Of a DNA stretch of 64,000 nt, positions 8,999 to 17,325 are shown piece after piece. The stretch is from DAIMFL01 sp964372215 (GTDB lineage: Bacteria; Pseudomonadota; Alphaproteobacteria; Dongiales; Dongiaceae), in contig CAYJQC010000009.1 of NCBI GenBank assembly GCA_964372215.1, forward strand, positions 62,001 to 126,000, in the 5' to 3' direction. The position numbers and the translations under genes were made by a program. Position 1 is the first letter of the stretch. Each line of letters starts with the position of its first letter. The notes beneath the pieces are model-generated. The model saw only the letters and a list, made by a program, of their open reading frames with translations. It had not been told where the DNA came from and did no database searches.

Positions 8999-9376
8999 TT
9001 ACCAGTGGCCCTTTCGTCGGTTCCAGGCGTAGAGCAGGTCGGCGAACCCGTCATAGCCCACACGCGCAACCTGGCGGATCACCGGCAGGCCAAGCAGCCG
9101 ACCGAGCCAGACGTCGCCGGGAGTCCGAAGCCAGATCGCGATCGCACAGTCGGCGCCGATATGCAGCCGACCCTCCGCATCAACGGCGTGCAGCCGGCGG
9201 CGTATATCCTCGACGCCGATGCCGAAGCGAGCAAGGGCGTCGGGCTCGAGATTGATGTCGCGAAACTCGATAGCTCCGGCCCGGATCGCACCGACCAGCC
9301 GGCGGTGCTGTCGCTCGATACCGGCGTTGCAAACCGGGCACTTGGTATTGTACCAGACCGTGAGCCCCGCCGGCAT
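8999..9376 (-). CDS. DCC-family thiol-disulfide oxidoreductase-like protein (DUF393)
   Basis: A 125-residue protein with an N-terminal thioredoxin-like active-site motif CPVC at residues 13-16, following the VWYNTKC strand typical of the DCC/DUF393 family. The rest is one compact domain with the family's later elements (IEFRDIN, ADCAIAIWLRTPG, WLGRLLGLPVI). The family is predicted to be redox-active; physiological partners are not established. It is convergent with pabC and not obviously part of an operon. Confidence 0.8.
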   Translation of the reverse strand: MPAGLTVWYNTKCPVCNAGIERQHRRLVGAIRAGAIEFRDINLEPDALARFGIGVEDIRRRLHAVDAEGRLHIGADCAIAIWLRTPGDVWLGRLLGLPVIRQVARVGYDGFADLLYAWNRRKGHW

Positions 9377-9458
9377 GTCCGCCCTCCCCGCATCGACGCG
9401 CCCTGGAACGCGCTTGCTCGCGTCCTCGGCGAGCCGCGCCCATCCGCACGCGCTTCGC

Positions 9459-10931
9459 TCAGGCCGTCACACTGCGGCTGCGGTCTTCGGGAGCGCCGTT
9501 CATCACGATGCCGGGCTCCCGCCCAGGTGAAAGGTTACCAATTGCAGGCGCGTGGAAGCGGACGGCGACGCGGAGCCCGGGCTGATTGTCCTCGAGCTCC
9601 ATCCTGGCGCCGTGCAGGCGGATGATGGCGGCGACCAGGGCGAGGCCGAGACCGTTGCCGGGCGTGGCGCGGCTGGCGTCGAGGCGCACGAAGCGGTCGA
9701 GCACGCGGCCGCGGTCGGCCGCCGGAATGCCGGGGCCGGCATCGGCGACCACCAGCTCGGGCCCGCCGAGCGGGCCGGCGGGATCGAGCGCCAGCAGGAC
9801 GCGCCCGCCCGAGGCGCCATACTTCACCGCGTTGTCGACCAGGTTGGCGAGCGCCTGGAACAGCAGATGACGGTTCCCGCTGACCAGCGCCGGGCCGCGG
9901 ATCGCGGTGTCGAAGGCCAAGCCCCGCTCGTCCAGCAACGGCTCGTAGAGCTCGGCGACGTCGGTCGCCAGCGCCTCGAGATCGACCGGCGCCATCTCGG
10001 TGCGACCGGCGCCGGATTCGGCGTCGGCGATCGACAGCATGGCGTTGAAGGTCGCCAGCAGCTGATCGGTCTCGGCCACCGCCTGCTCGACCGCCTCGCG
10101 CCGGTGCTCCGGATCGGCATTGTCGGCCATCGCCTCTTCGAGCCGCTGCTTCATGCGGGTGAGCGGGCTGCGGAGATCGTGGGCGATGTTGATGGTGACC
10201 TGGCGCACGCTGGCCATCAGCCGCTCGATCTCGTCGAGCATGGAGTTGAGGTTCGCGGCCAGGCGGTCGAACTCGTCCCGGCTGCCGGTCACCGGCATGC
10301 GGTGCTTGAACTCGCCGTGCATGACATGCTCGGCGCCTTCGTTGATCGTCTCGATGCGGCGCAGCATGTTGCGGCTCATGAACAGGCCGCCGCCCATGCC
10401 GAGCACCAGGGTGACCGCCATGGCCCACAGGAACACCCGCAGGATCGCGTCCAGGAAACGCTCCTGGGCGCGGGTGTCCTGGCCGACCAGCAGGTGGTAG
10501 CCGTCGGGGAACTCGGCGTGCAGCGCGACCGCCCGATGGGCGATCGGATCGCCGAGCAGGGTGCGGTCGATGGTGAAGCTGAGCCACGGCCCCTCGACTT
10601 CGTAGGTCGGCGGCCACCCGACCACGTTGCCGGCCAGCGGCTGGAGCGCCGCGTCGGTCAGCAGATACATGCGGTCGCCGACGCGATCGGGCTGGGTGCG
10701 GGCGAAGATGGCCTCGGCCAGGGCTGGAAGCCCGGCATTGGAATAGACGTCGGTGAGGCCGGCCATGTCGGCGATCACCACCTGCTCGCGCTGCCGGTCC
10801 ATCAGCGCCTTGGTGGTGGCATAGACGAAGGCGAACAGCACCGCGACCGAGGCGCAGAACAGCCCGACATAGATCAGTGCCAGCCGGAAGGCCGTGGTGC
10901 GGAAGAACTGGCCGGGCCGCATGCGGGTCAT
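9459..10931 (-). CDS. Two-component sensor histidine kinase
   Basis: A 490-residue inner-membrane kinase. Two transmembrane helices (about 15-37 and 165-185) flank a periplasmic sensor of about 125 residues with no motif I recognise. A HAMP region follows, then the H-box INIAHDLRSPLTRMKQ with phospho-acceptor His251. The ATPase has an N-box LVDNAVKYG, G1 DAGPGIP and G2 NGLGLAL. The start is uncertain: ATG at 10931 leaves a 22 nt gap to the response regulator, while GTG at 10964 would overlap it. The partner regulator is immediately upstream. Confidence 0.88.
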   Translation of the reverse strand: MTRMRPGQFFRTTAFRLALIYVGLFCASVAVLFAFVYATTKALMDRQREQVVIADMAGLTDVYSNAGLPALAEAIFARTQPDRVGDRMYLLTDAALQPLAGNVVGWPPTYEVEGPWLSFTIDRTLLGDPIAHRAVALHAEFPDGYHLLVGQDTRAQERFLDAILRVFLWAMAVTLVLGMGGGLFMSRNMLRRIETINEGAEHVMHGEFKHRMPVTGSRDEFDRLAANLNSMLDEIERLMASVRQVTINIAHDLRSPLTRMKQRLEEAMADNADPEHRREAVEQAVAETDQLLATFNAMLSIADAESGAGRTEMAPVDLEALATDVAELYEPLLDERGLAFDTAIRGPALVSGNRHLLFQALANLVDNAVKYGASGGRVLLALDPAGPLGGPELVVADAGPGIPAADRGRVLDRFVRLDASRATPGNGLGLALVAAIIRLHGARMELEDNQPGLRVAVRFHAPAIGNLSPGREPGIVMNGAPEDRSRSVTA

Positions 10932-10953
10932 GGCGGTGGGCGGCGCGGGCGGC

Positions 10954-11628
10954 CTAGTCCGCACGAAGGCTGTATCCCGCGCCCCGGATGGTGTGCAGCA
11001 GCGGCCGCTCGAAGCCCTTGTCGATCTTCTGGCGCAGCCGGCTCACATGCACGTCGATCACATTGGTCTGCGGATCGAAATGATAGTCCCAGACCGACTC
11101 CAGCAGCATGGTGCGGGTGACCACCTGGCCGGCATGGCGCATCAGGTACTCGAGCAGCCGGAACTCGCGCGGCTGCAGGTCGACTTGCTGGCCGGTGCGC
11201 TTCACCGTGCGGGCGAGCAGGTCCATCTCGAGATCGCCGACATGGAGATGGGTTTCCGCCTTCTGCTCGCTGCGCCGCCGCAGCAGCGCCTCGAGTCGGG
11301 CCAGCAGCTCGGAGAAGGCGAACGGCTTGGTCAGGTAGTCGTCGGCGCCGGCCCTGAGGCCGTTGACGCGGTCGTCGACCTGGCCGAGGGCGGAGAGGAT
11401 AAGCACCGGAGTCGCGATCTTGGCGGCGCGCAGGGCCTGGATCACCGAGATGCCATCGAGGCCGGGCAGCATGCGATCGACGATCATGATGTCGAAGTTG
11501 CCGCTGGTCGCCATGAACAGGCCGTCGCGGCCGTTATTGGCGTGGTCGACGACATAGCCGCTCTCGGCCAGCCCCTTGATCATGTAGGCGGCGGCCTTCT
11601 CGTCGTCCTCGATCACCAGGATATGCAT
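10954..11628 (-). CDS. OmpR/PhoB-family response regulator
   Basis: A 224-residue regulator with an N-terminal receiver domain: acidic pocket EDD at residues 7-9, phospho-acceptor Asp51 in IVDRMLPG, and Lys101 in LTKPF. The C-terminal winged-helix DNA-binding domain spans about 130-224 (LQPREFRLLEYLMRH, VIDVHVSRLRQKI, IRGAGYSL). ATG at 11628 is preceded by GGGGAA. It forms a two-component pair with the kinase downstream. Target genes cannot be inferred. A repeat-rich intergenic region lies upstream. Confidence 0.92.
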   Translation of the reverse strand: MHILVIEDDEKAAAYMIKGLAESGYVVDHANNGRDGLFMATSGNFDIMIVDRMLPGLDGISVIQALRAAKIATPVLILSALGQVDDRVNGLRAGADDYLTKPFAFSELLARLEALLRRRSEQKAETHLHVGDLEMDLLARTVKRTGQQVDLQPREFRLLEYLMRHAGQVVTRTMLLESVWDYHFDPQTNVIDVHVSRLRQKIDKGFERPLLHTIRGAGYSLRAD

Positions 11629-11694
11629 TCCCCGCGCCCCGTTGCCGCCACGGCGGTTCCTCGATGGTCCCGAAACTACTACAGATTCGCCCCG

Positions 11695-11748
11695 GCGAAG
11701 CTCAAACTGGAGGCGAAGCTCAAACTGGACGCGAAGCTCGATCTGGGC
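11695..11748. repeat. Three tandem copies of an 18-bp repeat
   Basis: Three consecutive 18-bp units starting GCGAAGCTC at 11695, 11713 and 11731. The first two differ at one base; the third diverges in its second half. They lie 67-120 bp upstream of the response regulator start, in its 5' region, so they could be binding sites for a regulator or slippage products. Confidence 0.75.
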
Positions 11749-11849
11749 AGTTCCCTTGTCGGGCGCCCGCTTCCCCCTCGCGTCCCCCGGAACGCCGCGC
11801 TTCGCCACGGCCGGCGAATGCCGCGGGCCGCTCCGCCGCACACAAACGA

Positions 11850-11886
11850 AAAGCGGTGCGGCCTTGGAGGCACACCGCACCGCTTT
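11850..11886. repeat. Perfect 12-bp inverted repeat, terminator- or operator-like
   Basis: Left arm AAAGCGGTGCGG (11850-11861) is matched by right arm CCGCACCGCTTT (11875-11886) across a 13-nt loop. There is no long T tract on either strand, so a standard intrinsic terminator is not assured. It sits between two divergent genes, where a terminator is not expected, unless a small transcript is encoded here. Confidence 0.6.
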
Positions 11887-12009
11887 CGAATAGGCTTCGC
11901 CTTGGAGGTTGGCGTCAAATCGGTTGGCTGATCTTATAGCCTCCGCCACCTTTCCAGGGGGTCGCGGGCAAATTAACCTTTCGTAACGTCGACCGGTTCG
12001 CGGGCCCGG

Positions 12010-12046
12010 CCCCCCCCCCCCCCCCAACCCGCGGGGGGGGGGGGGG
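12010..12046. other. Homopolymer C16 / G14 block, possible assembly artefact
   Basis: A run of 16 C (12010-12025), then AACCCGC, then a run of 14 G (12033-12046). The two runs would form an extreme hairpin. It could be real and block polymerase, or be mis-called sequence; its style resembles the degenerate bases around the N gap near 49.9 kb. The rest of the 11629-12205 intergenic stretch holds only the two repeats listed and presumably the divergent promoters. Confidence 0.55.
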
Positions 12047-12205
12047 TCCGGCGCACCAATCGTGACGCCAGCGGCCGGCCGGAACCGTGGCGGGATGGCC
12101 GGTTGCGGCCCGGTCCCGCCCCGCTATGATCCGCCGGCGCCCGCGGCTCGACTCCGGGGCCCCAGTCCAGCATTTCCGAGCAGCAGCCTTCACGAGCCAG
12201 CGCCG

Positions 12206-13666
12206 ATGCCCGAATCCCGCCCCGCCACCCCGCCGCCAGGCCCGGCCGACGGCCAGCCGCAGCAGCGGGCCGGCTGGGCCGACCTGCTGGCCGAGGGGCG
12301 CGCCGTCTACACCGTGATCCTCAATCTCGGGGTCGGGTTGCACGCGATCGATGTCTTCATCATCTCGACGGTGATGCCGGCGGTGGTGGCCGATATCGGC
12401 GGCGAGAAGTTCTACGCCTGGTCGACCATGCTCTACATGGTGGCCTCGATCATCGGCGCGGCCAGCGGCGGACCGATCAAGGCTGTGCTGGGCCCACGCC
12501 ACGGCTACGTGCTGGCCGGGCTGATCTTCCTGGTCGGCAGCGCCGGCTGCGGCGCCAGCCCGCACATGGGGCTGCTGCTGGTCATGCGCGCCGTCCAGGG
12601 CTTCGGCGGCGGCTTGCTGCTGGCCCAGTCCATGGGGTTGGTGAGCGAGCTCTATCCGGCCAATCTGCGCACCCGGATCCTGGCGCTGGTCTCCGGCGTG
12701 TGGGGCGTGGCGGCGCTGATCGGCCCGATGGTCGGCGGCGTGTTCGCCGAGCTCGGCTGGTGGCGCGGCGCGTTCTGGGCCAGCCTGCCGATCATCCTGA
12801 TCTTCACCGTCCTGGCCTGGCGCACCCTGCCCGCTGCGGGCTCGCGCGGCAAGGCGACCCGCTTCCCGATCCGCCGGCTGGCGCTGCTCGGCGCCGGGGT
12901 GCTGTGCGTCGGCCTCGCCAGCGCCCTCGAAAGCCACGCCGCGATGGCGGTGCTGGTGCTGGCCGCCATCGGCATGGTCGGCATGACCTTCCGGCTCGAC
13001 GGCAAGGCGCGGATCGAGACCGGCAACCGGCTGTTCCCGTCGCACCCGGCCTCGCTGCACTCGCCGGTCGGCACCGCCTTCTGGGTGTTCTTCATGTCGT
13101 CGCTCACCCACACCGCGATCGGCGTGTTCCTGCCGCTCGGGCTGCAGGTCGTGCACGGCGTGTCGCCGCTGGTCGCCGGTTACTTCAACGCCATCCTCGC
13201 GGTGTCCTGGACCGCGGCATCGTTCCTGACCGCCCATTGGCGCGGCCGGGGCGAGGCGGTGGCGCAGATCGGCGGGCAGATCCTGTCCTTCGCCGGCATG
13301 GCCGGGCTCGCCATCGGCTTTGTCGACCTGCCGCCCGCCGCGATCGGTTGCCTGACCGCCATGATCGGATTCGGCATCGGCACCTGCAACCTGCACCTGA
13401 CCTCCGCCACCATGCGCAACGCGCTGCCGGGCGAGGAGAGCATCACCGCGTCGTCGATCCCGTCGATCCGCTCGCTCGGCATCGCCTTCGGCGCCGCCGG
13501 GGTCGGGCTGATCGCCAACCTGGCCGGCCTGGGCGGCGGCATCTCGCCCACCACGGTCGCGCGCGCCATCACCTGGGTCGACAGCGTGGCCGCCCTGGCT
13601 CCGGCCACCGCCGTGCTGCTCACCGTCCGGATGGCGGTGCTGCACCGGCGCGCCGCGACCCGGTGA
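12206..13666 (+). CDS. MFS transporter, DHA2-type multidrug exporter-like
   Basis: A 486-residue major facilitator. The predicted topology, with about 13-14 helices, fits the DHA2/EmrB branch. LHAIDVFIISTVMPAVVADIG (split over residues 36-56) is the conserved first-helix region with the acidic residue typical of the group. RAVQGFGGGLLLAQ and GVWGVAALIGPMVGG correspond to the family motif region of helices 4-5. It is expected to expel small organic molecules using the proton gradient. The ATG at 12206 was preferred because upstream in-frame sequence is Pro/Arg-rich and runs through the homopolymer zone. The next gene starts 4 nt after its stop. Confidence 0.85.
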   Translation: MPESRPATPPPGPADGQPQQRAGWADLLAEGRAVYTVILNLGVGLHAIDVFIISTVMPAVVADIGGEKFYAWSTMLYMVASIIGAASGGPIKAVLGPRHGYVLAGLIFLVGSAGCGASPHMGLLLVMRAVQGFGGGLLLAQSMGLVSELYPANLRTRILALVSGVWGVAALIGPMVGGVFAELGWWRGAFWASLPIILIFTVLAWRTLPAAGSRGKATRFPIRRLALLGAGVLCVGLASALESHAAMAVLVLAAIGMVGMTFRLDGKARIETGNRLFPSHPASLHSPVGTAFWVFFMSSLTHTAIGVFLPLGLQVVHGVSPLVAGYFNAILAVSWTAASFLTAHWRGRGEAVAQIGGQILSFAGMAGLAIGFVDLPPAAIGCLTAMIGFGIGTCNLHLTSATMRNALPGEESITASSIPSIRSLGIAFGAAGVGLIANLAGLGGGISPTTVARAITWVDSVAALAPATAVLLTVRMAVLHRRAATR

Positions 13667-13670
13667 CGCG

Positions 13671-14939
13671 TTGAGCGACATCGCCATTTCGTTCGACGGC
13701 TTCTTCGTCTTCCTGATCTTCGCGGCGACCTATGTCGGCATGGCGCTCGGGCGCTTCCCCGGCCTGCGCGTCGATCGCACCGGCATCGCCGTCATCGGCG
13801 CCATCGCGGTCTTCTTCACCGGCGTGACGCCGCCCGAGGCGCTCGCCGGCGCGATCGATTTCCCGACGCTGATCGTGCTGTTCGGCCTGATGATCCTGTC
13901 GGCGCAGTTCGCCGCCAGCGGCTTCTACGACTGGTGCTCGCTGCGGATCGCGGCCACCGCCAGGTCGCCGGCCGCCCTGCTCGCCATCACCGTCGCGGTG
14001 GCCGGCGGCCTGTCGGCGGTGCTCGCCAACGACGTCGTGGTGTTCGCCATGACCCCGCTGCTCTGCGTCGGGCTCAAGCGCCGCAACCTCGACCCGCGGC
14101 CGTTCCTGATCGGCCTGGCGGCGGCGGCCAACGCCGGCTCCGCCGCCACCGCCATCGGCAACCCGCAGAACATCCTGATCGCCCAGGTCGGCGCGCTCGA
14201 CTTCTGGCGGTTCCTGGCGATCTGCGCCGGCCCGGCGGCGATCGGCCTGCTCGTCACCTTCGCCGTGGTGCGCCTGGTCTGGCGGGGGTCGCTGAACGAC
14301 CGCGCGATACCCGCCGGCGGCACGACGGAACCGCCGCCGACGGTCGCGCTCGATCGCTCCCACCTGGCCAAGGCGGTTGTCGCGACCCTGGTCCTGCTGG
14401 CGCTGTTCGCGACCCCGCTGCCGCAGGCGACCGGCGTGCTGGTCATCGCCGGCGCCCTGCTGGTCAGCCGGCGGGTCGCCAGCCGCGAGATGCTCGGCAT
14501 GGTCGACTGGCATCTGCTGGTGCTGTTCGCCGGATTGTTCGTGGTGACCGACGCGGTGGCCCAGACCGGCGCGCTGGAGGAAATCGTGCGGGAATTCGCC
14601 GGGCGCGGCTGGGTGCCGGCCAGCCTGGCGGTGATCGCGCCGGCGGCGCTGATCGGCAGCAACAGCATCGGCAACGTGCCCGCGGTGATCCTGATCCTGT
14701 CGGTCTGGCCGCAGCTGCCGCAGGGAACGCTCTACGCCCTCGCCGTGCTGTCGACCCTGGCCGGAAACCTGTTCCTGCTCGGCAGCCTGGCCAACCTCAT
14801 CGTGGTCGAGCGCGCCCGCTCGGTCGGCGTGGTCCTGTCGTTCCGCGACCACGCGCGCTGCGGCGTGCCGATCACCCTGATCTCCAGCGCCGCGGCGATC
14901 CTGTGGCTGTGGGCGGCCGGGGTCCTGCCGCTGATTTGA
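13671..14939 (+). CDS. Anion permease, ArsB/NhaD-SLC13-like
   Basis: A 422-residue integral membrane protein with about 10-12 helices and two inverted-repeat halves. Conserved features of the ion transporter superfamily are visible: LANDVVVFAMTPLL in the first hairpin, AANAGSAATAIGNPQNILIA after it, and the second-half counterpart IGSNSIGNVPAVILIL followed by LLGSLANLIVVE. Members carry citrate, sulfate, arsenite or Na+/H+; the substrate cannot be set. Start TTG at 13671, 4 nt after the MFS gene stop, so the two are co-transcribed. Confidence 0.82.
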   Translation: MSDIAISFDGFFVFLIFAATYVGMALGRFPGLRVDRTGIAVIGAIAVFFTGVTPPEALAGAIDFPTLIVLFGLMILSAQFAASGFYDWCSLRIAATARSPAALLAITVAVAGGLSAVLANDVVVFAMTPLLCVGLKRRNLDPRPFLIGLAAAANAGSAATAIGNPQNILIAQVGALDFWRFLAICAGPAAIGLLVTFAVVRLVWRGSLNDRAIPAGGTTEPPPTVALDRSHLAKAVVATLVLLALFATPLPQATGVLVIAGALLVSRRVASREMLGMVDWHLLVLFAGLFVVTDAVAQTGALEEIVREFAGRGWVPASLAVIAPAALIGSNSIGNVPAVILILSVWPQLPQGTLYALAVLSTLAGNLFLLGSLANLIVVERARSVGVVLSFRDHARCGVPITLISSAAAILWLWAAGVLPLI

Positions 14940-14964
14940 TCAACCGGACCGCGCCATGCGGCCG

Positions 14965-15726
14965 TCACGGCATCACGCTGCCGCCATTGGCGCCGATGGT
15001 CTGGCCGGTGATGAAGCTGGCCCCCGGGCCGGCCAGGAACACGGCGAGCGCCGCGATCTCCTCCACCCGGCCGATGCGAGCCAATGGGATCTGCTCCTCC
15101 TTGGCGCGCCATTCCGGGCTCATGTTGGCGACGTCGAGCATGTCGGTGTCGATCGGGCCCGGCGCGATGCCGTTCACCAGGATCGCCGGCGCGAACTCCC
15201 GGGCCCAGGACTTGGTGAGCGCCAGGATCGCGCCCTTGGAGGCGCAGTAGACCGAGAACTGCTCGCGGCCGAGATAGCCGAGATCGGAAGCGACGTTGAT
15301 GATCCGGCCGCGTCCGCGCGCCGCCATCGCGCGCAGCGCCTCGCGCCCGACCAGGAAGCTGCCGCGCAGATTGATCCCCATCAGCCAGTCGAAATCCTCC
15401 GACGTCGTGTCCAGCAGCGGCTTTTCGAGGATGACGCCGGCATTGTTGACCACGAGGTCGAGCCCGCCGAGCCGCGGCAGCGCCGCGGCGAACAACGCCT
15501 TGACCTCGGCCTCGCTGGCGACGTCGCAGGGCAGCGCGAAGCCGCGCCCGCCGGTCGCCACGATCTCCGCCACCACCTCGGCCGCCTCGGCGCCGTGGGC
15601 GTGGTAGGCGATGCAGACATGGGCGCCCTCGGCCGCCAGCGCCTTGACGATCGCCCGGCCGATGCCGCGCGACGCGCCGGTCACCAGTGCCGCCTGGCCG
15701 GCGAGCGCGCCGGATCCCGCGTTCAT
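14965..15726 (-). CDS. SDR-family dehydrogenase/reductase
   Basis: A 253-residue classical short-chain dehydrogenase. The cofactor motif TGASRGIG is near residues 17-24, NNAG stabilises the core, and the active-site Tyr-Lys pair is in YCASK; PGPIDTDM follows. It should oxidise or reduce an alcohol/carbonyl with NAD(P)(H). The start codon overlaps the upstream SDR stop as TGATG, so it is the last gene of the seven-gene catabolic operon. The substrate is unknown; the pair of SDRs may process the carbon skeleton released by the hydrolases. Confidence 0.88.
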   Translation of the reverse strand: MNAGSGALAGQAALVTGASRGIGRAIVKALAAEGAHVCIAYHAHGAEAAEVVAEIVATGGRGFALPCDVASEAEVKALFAAALPRLGGLDLVVNNAGVILEKPLLDTTSEDFDWLMGINLRGSFLVGREALRAMAARGRGRIINVASDLGYLGREQFSVYCASKGAILALTKSWAREFAPAILVNGIAPGPIDTDMLDVANMSPEWRAKEEQIPLARIGRVEEIAALAVFLAGPGASFITGQTIGANGGSVMP

Positions 15727-16499
15727 CACATCACCTCGCCGCGATCGACGCCGTAGCTCTGCCCGGTGATGCTCGCCGCCGCCTCGGAAGCGAGAAACAG
15801 GTAGAGCGGGACGACGTCGACGGGTTCCATCAGCCCGTCCAGCACCTGCCCCGCCAGGATGTCGTCGAGCATGGAGTCCTCGGTCCGGCCGGCGCGCGTC
15901 GACATCACCGCGAGCGAGCGCAGCGAGGCCTCGGTGCGGACCCAGCCCGGGCAGACCGCGTTGACCGTGATGCCCTTGGGGGCGAGCTCATGGGCGAATG
16001 ACCGGGTCAGCCCGATCACCGCATGCTTCGAGGCGCAGTAGGCGGAGAACTCGGCGACCGCGCTGCGGCCCCAGACCGAGGCGGTAAAGATCACCCGCCC
16101 GCCCCGGCCCATGGCGGGCGCCGCGGCGCGGGTCACCAGGAAGCTGCCGGTGACGTTGATGTCGAGGATGCGGCGGAACATCGCGACGGTCGCGGGATCG
16201 TCGTCGAGCAGCGGCGTGATGCGCTCCAGCCCGGCATTGTTCACCAGCACGTCGAGCCGGCCGAGGCCGCCGACGACACGCGCCACCGCCTCGGCATCGG
16301 TGATGTCGCAGACATGGCCCGCCACCTTGCGGCCATGGGCGGCGGACAGGCGGGAGGCGGCGTCCGCGATGCCGGGATCGTCGGCCAGGATGACGAGATC
16401 CGCGCCGGCCGCGGCGAAGCCCTCGGCAATGCCGAAGCCGATGCCGCGGCTGGCGCCGGTGACCAGCACACGCTTGCCGGCGAAGCCGGGTCCGCTCAT
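15726..16499 (-). CDS. SDR-family dehydrogenase/reductase
   Basis: A 257-residue classical short-chain dehydrogenase, clearly distinct from its downstream neighbour. It has TGASRGIG at about residues 14-21, NNAGLERITP, and the catalytic Tyr-Lys in YCASKHAV, then CPGWVRTE. It resembles 3-hydroxybutyrate dehydrogenase-like SDRs in layout, but substrate assignment from motifs alone would be unsafe. Its start overlaps the ABC ATPase stop by 4 nt (ATGA) and its stop overlaps the next SDR by 1 nt. Confidence 0.88.
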   Translation of the reverse strand: MSGPGFAGKRVLVTGASRGIGFGIAEGFAAAGADLVILADDPGIADAASRLSAAHGRKVAGHVCDITDAEAVARVVGGLGRLDVLVNNAGLERITPLLDDDPATVAMFRRILDINVTGSFLVTRAAAPAMGRGGRVIFTASVWGRSAVAEFSAYCASKHAVIGLTRSFAHELAPKGITVNAVCPGWVRTEASLRSLAVMSTRAGRTEDSMLDDILAGQVLDGLMEPVDVVPLYLFLASEAAASITGQSYGVDRGEVM

Positions 16500-17317
16500 G
16501 CCGGCGCCCCCGCCAGCATCGCCTCGCTGCGCAGCGCCTGCGCGCGGGTCACGCCCAGGATGCGGTTGCGCAGGCGAAAGAACGCCTCGGTCTCCTTGGT
16601 CTCCAGGCCGCGCTCGTCCGGCAGGAAATCCGCCACCCGGATCTCCTCCAGGATGGTCGTCGGCCGCGCCGCGAACACGAAGATGCGATCGGCGAGGAAG
16701 ACCGCCTCCTCGACGTCGTGGGTGACGAAGATCACGGTCTTGCGCTCGGCGCGGCGGATGTCGCGGAGCTGGACCTGCAGGAACTCGCGGTTCTGCGAGT
16801 CGAGCGCGCCGAACGGCTCGTCCATCAGCAGGATGTCGGGGCCGGCGGCCAGGGTGCGGGCGATCGACACCCGCTGTCGCATGCCGCCGGAGATCCGGCT
16901 GACCCAGTAGTTCTCGAATCCCTTCAGACCGACCATCGACAGATAGTGCCGCGCCAGCTCTTCCTTCTGCGCCGCGCTGATGTCGCTGCGGAACTTCATC
17001 CCGAACCTGACGTTGTCGATCACGCTGAGCCACGGGAACGAGGAATAGGACTGGAACACCATGCCCTTCTTGCGGTCGGGGCCGGTGACCGGCTCGCCCT
17101 CCAGGACGACGCGGCCGGTGGTGAGCGTCTCCAGCCCGCCGACGATGCGCATCAGGGTGGTCTTGCCGCAGCCCGACGGGCCGAGATAGACGATGAACTC
17201 GCCCTCCTCGATGGTCATGGAGATGCCGTCGATGACCCTGATCGGCGACGCGCCATGGCCCACCGCGAAGGACTTGGTGACGTTGTCGATGACCAGGAAT
17301 GGGGCGGTTGCTGCCAT
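16496..17317 (-). CDS. ABC importer ATP-binding protein, NitT/TauT type
   Basis: A 273-residue ATPase with Walker A GPSGCGKTT, signature ISGGMRQR, Walker B ILLMDEPFGALD and switch histidine VTHDVEEAV. FQSYSSFPWLSV at the Q-loop is typical of the nitrate/sulfonate/taurine ABC branch (SsuB/TauB-like). It powers uptake by the permease and periplasmic protein encoded just upstream. The start is 9 nt after the permease stop, and its own stop is coupled to the SDR. Confidence 0.9.
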   Translation of the reverse strand: MAATAPFLVIDNVTKSFAVGHGASPIRVIDGISMTIEEGEFIVYLGPSGCGKTTLMRIVGGLETLTTGRVVLEGEPVTGPDRKKGMVFQSYSSFPWLSVIDNVRFGMKFRSDISAAQKEELARHYLSMVGLKGFENYWVSRISGGMRQRVSIARTLAAGPDILLMDEPFGALDSQNREFLQVQLRDIRRAERKTVIFVTHDVEEAVFLADRIFVFAARPTTILEEIRVADFLPDERGLETKETEAFFRLRNRILGVTRAQALRSEAMLAGAPA

Positions 17318-17325
17318 CTCGTGCC

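Noticed and set aside
11850..11886. Standard Rho-independent terminator
   Set aside because: The stem is perfect but no T tract follows on either strand, and neither neighbouring gene ends towards it.
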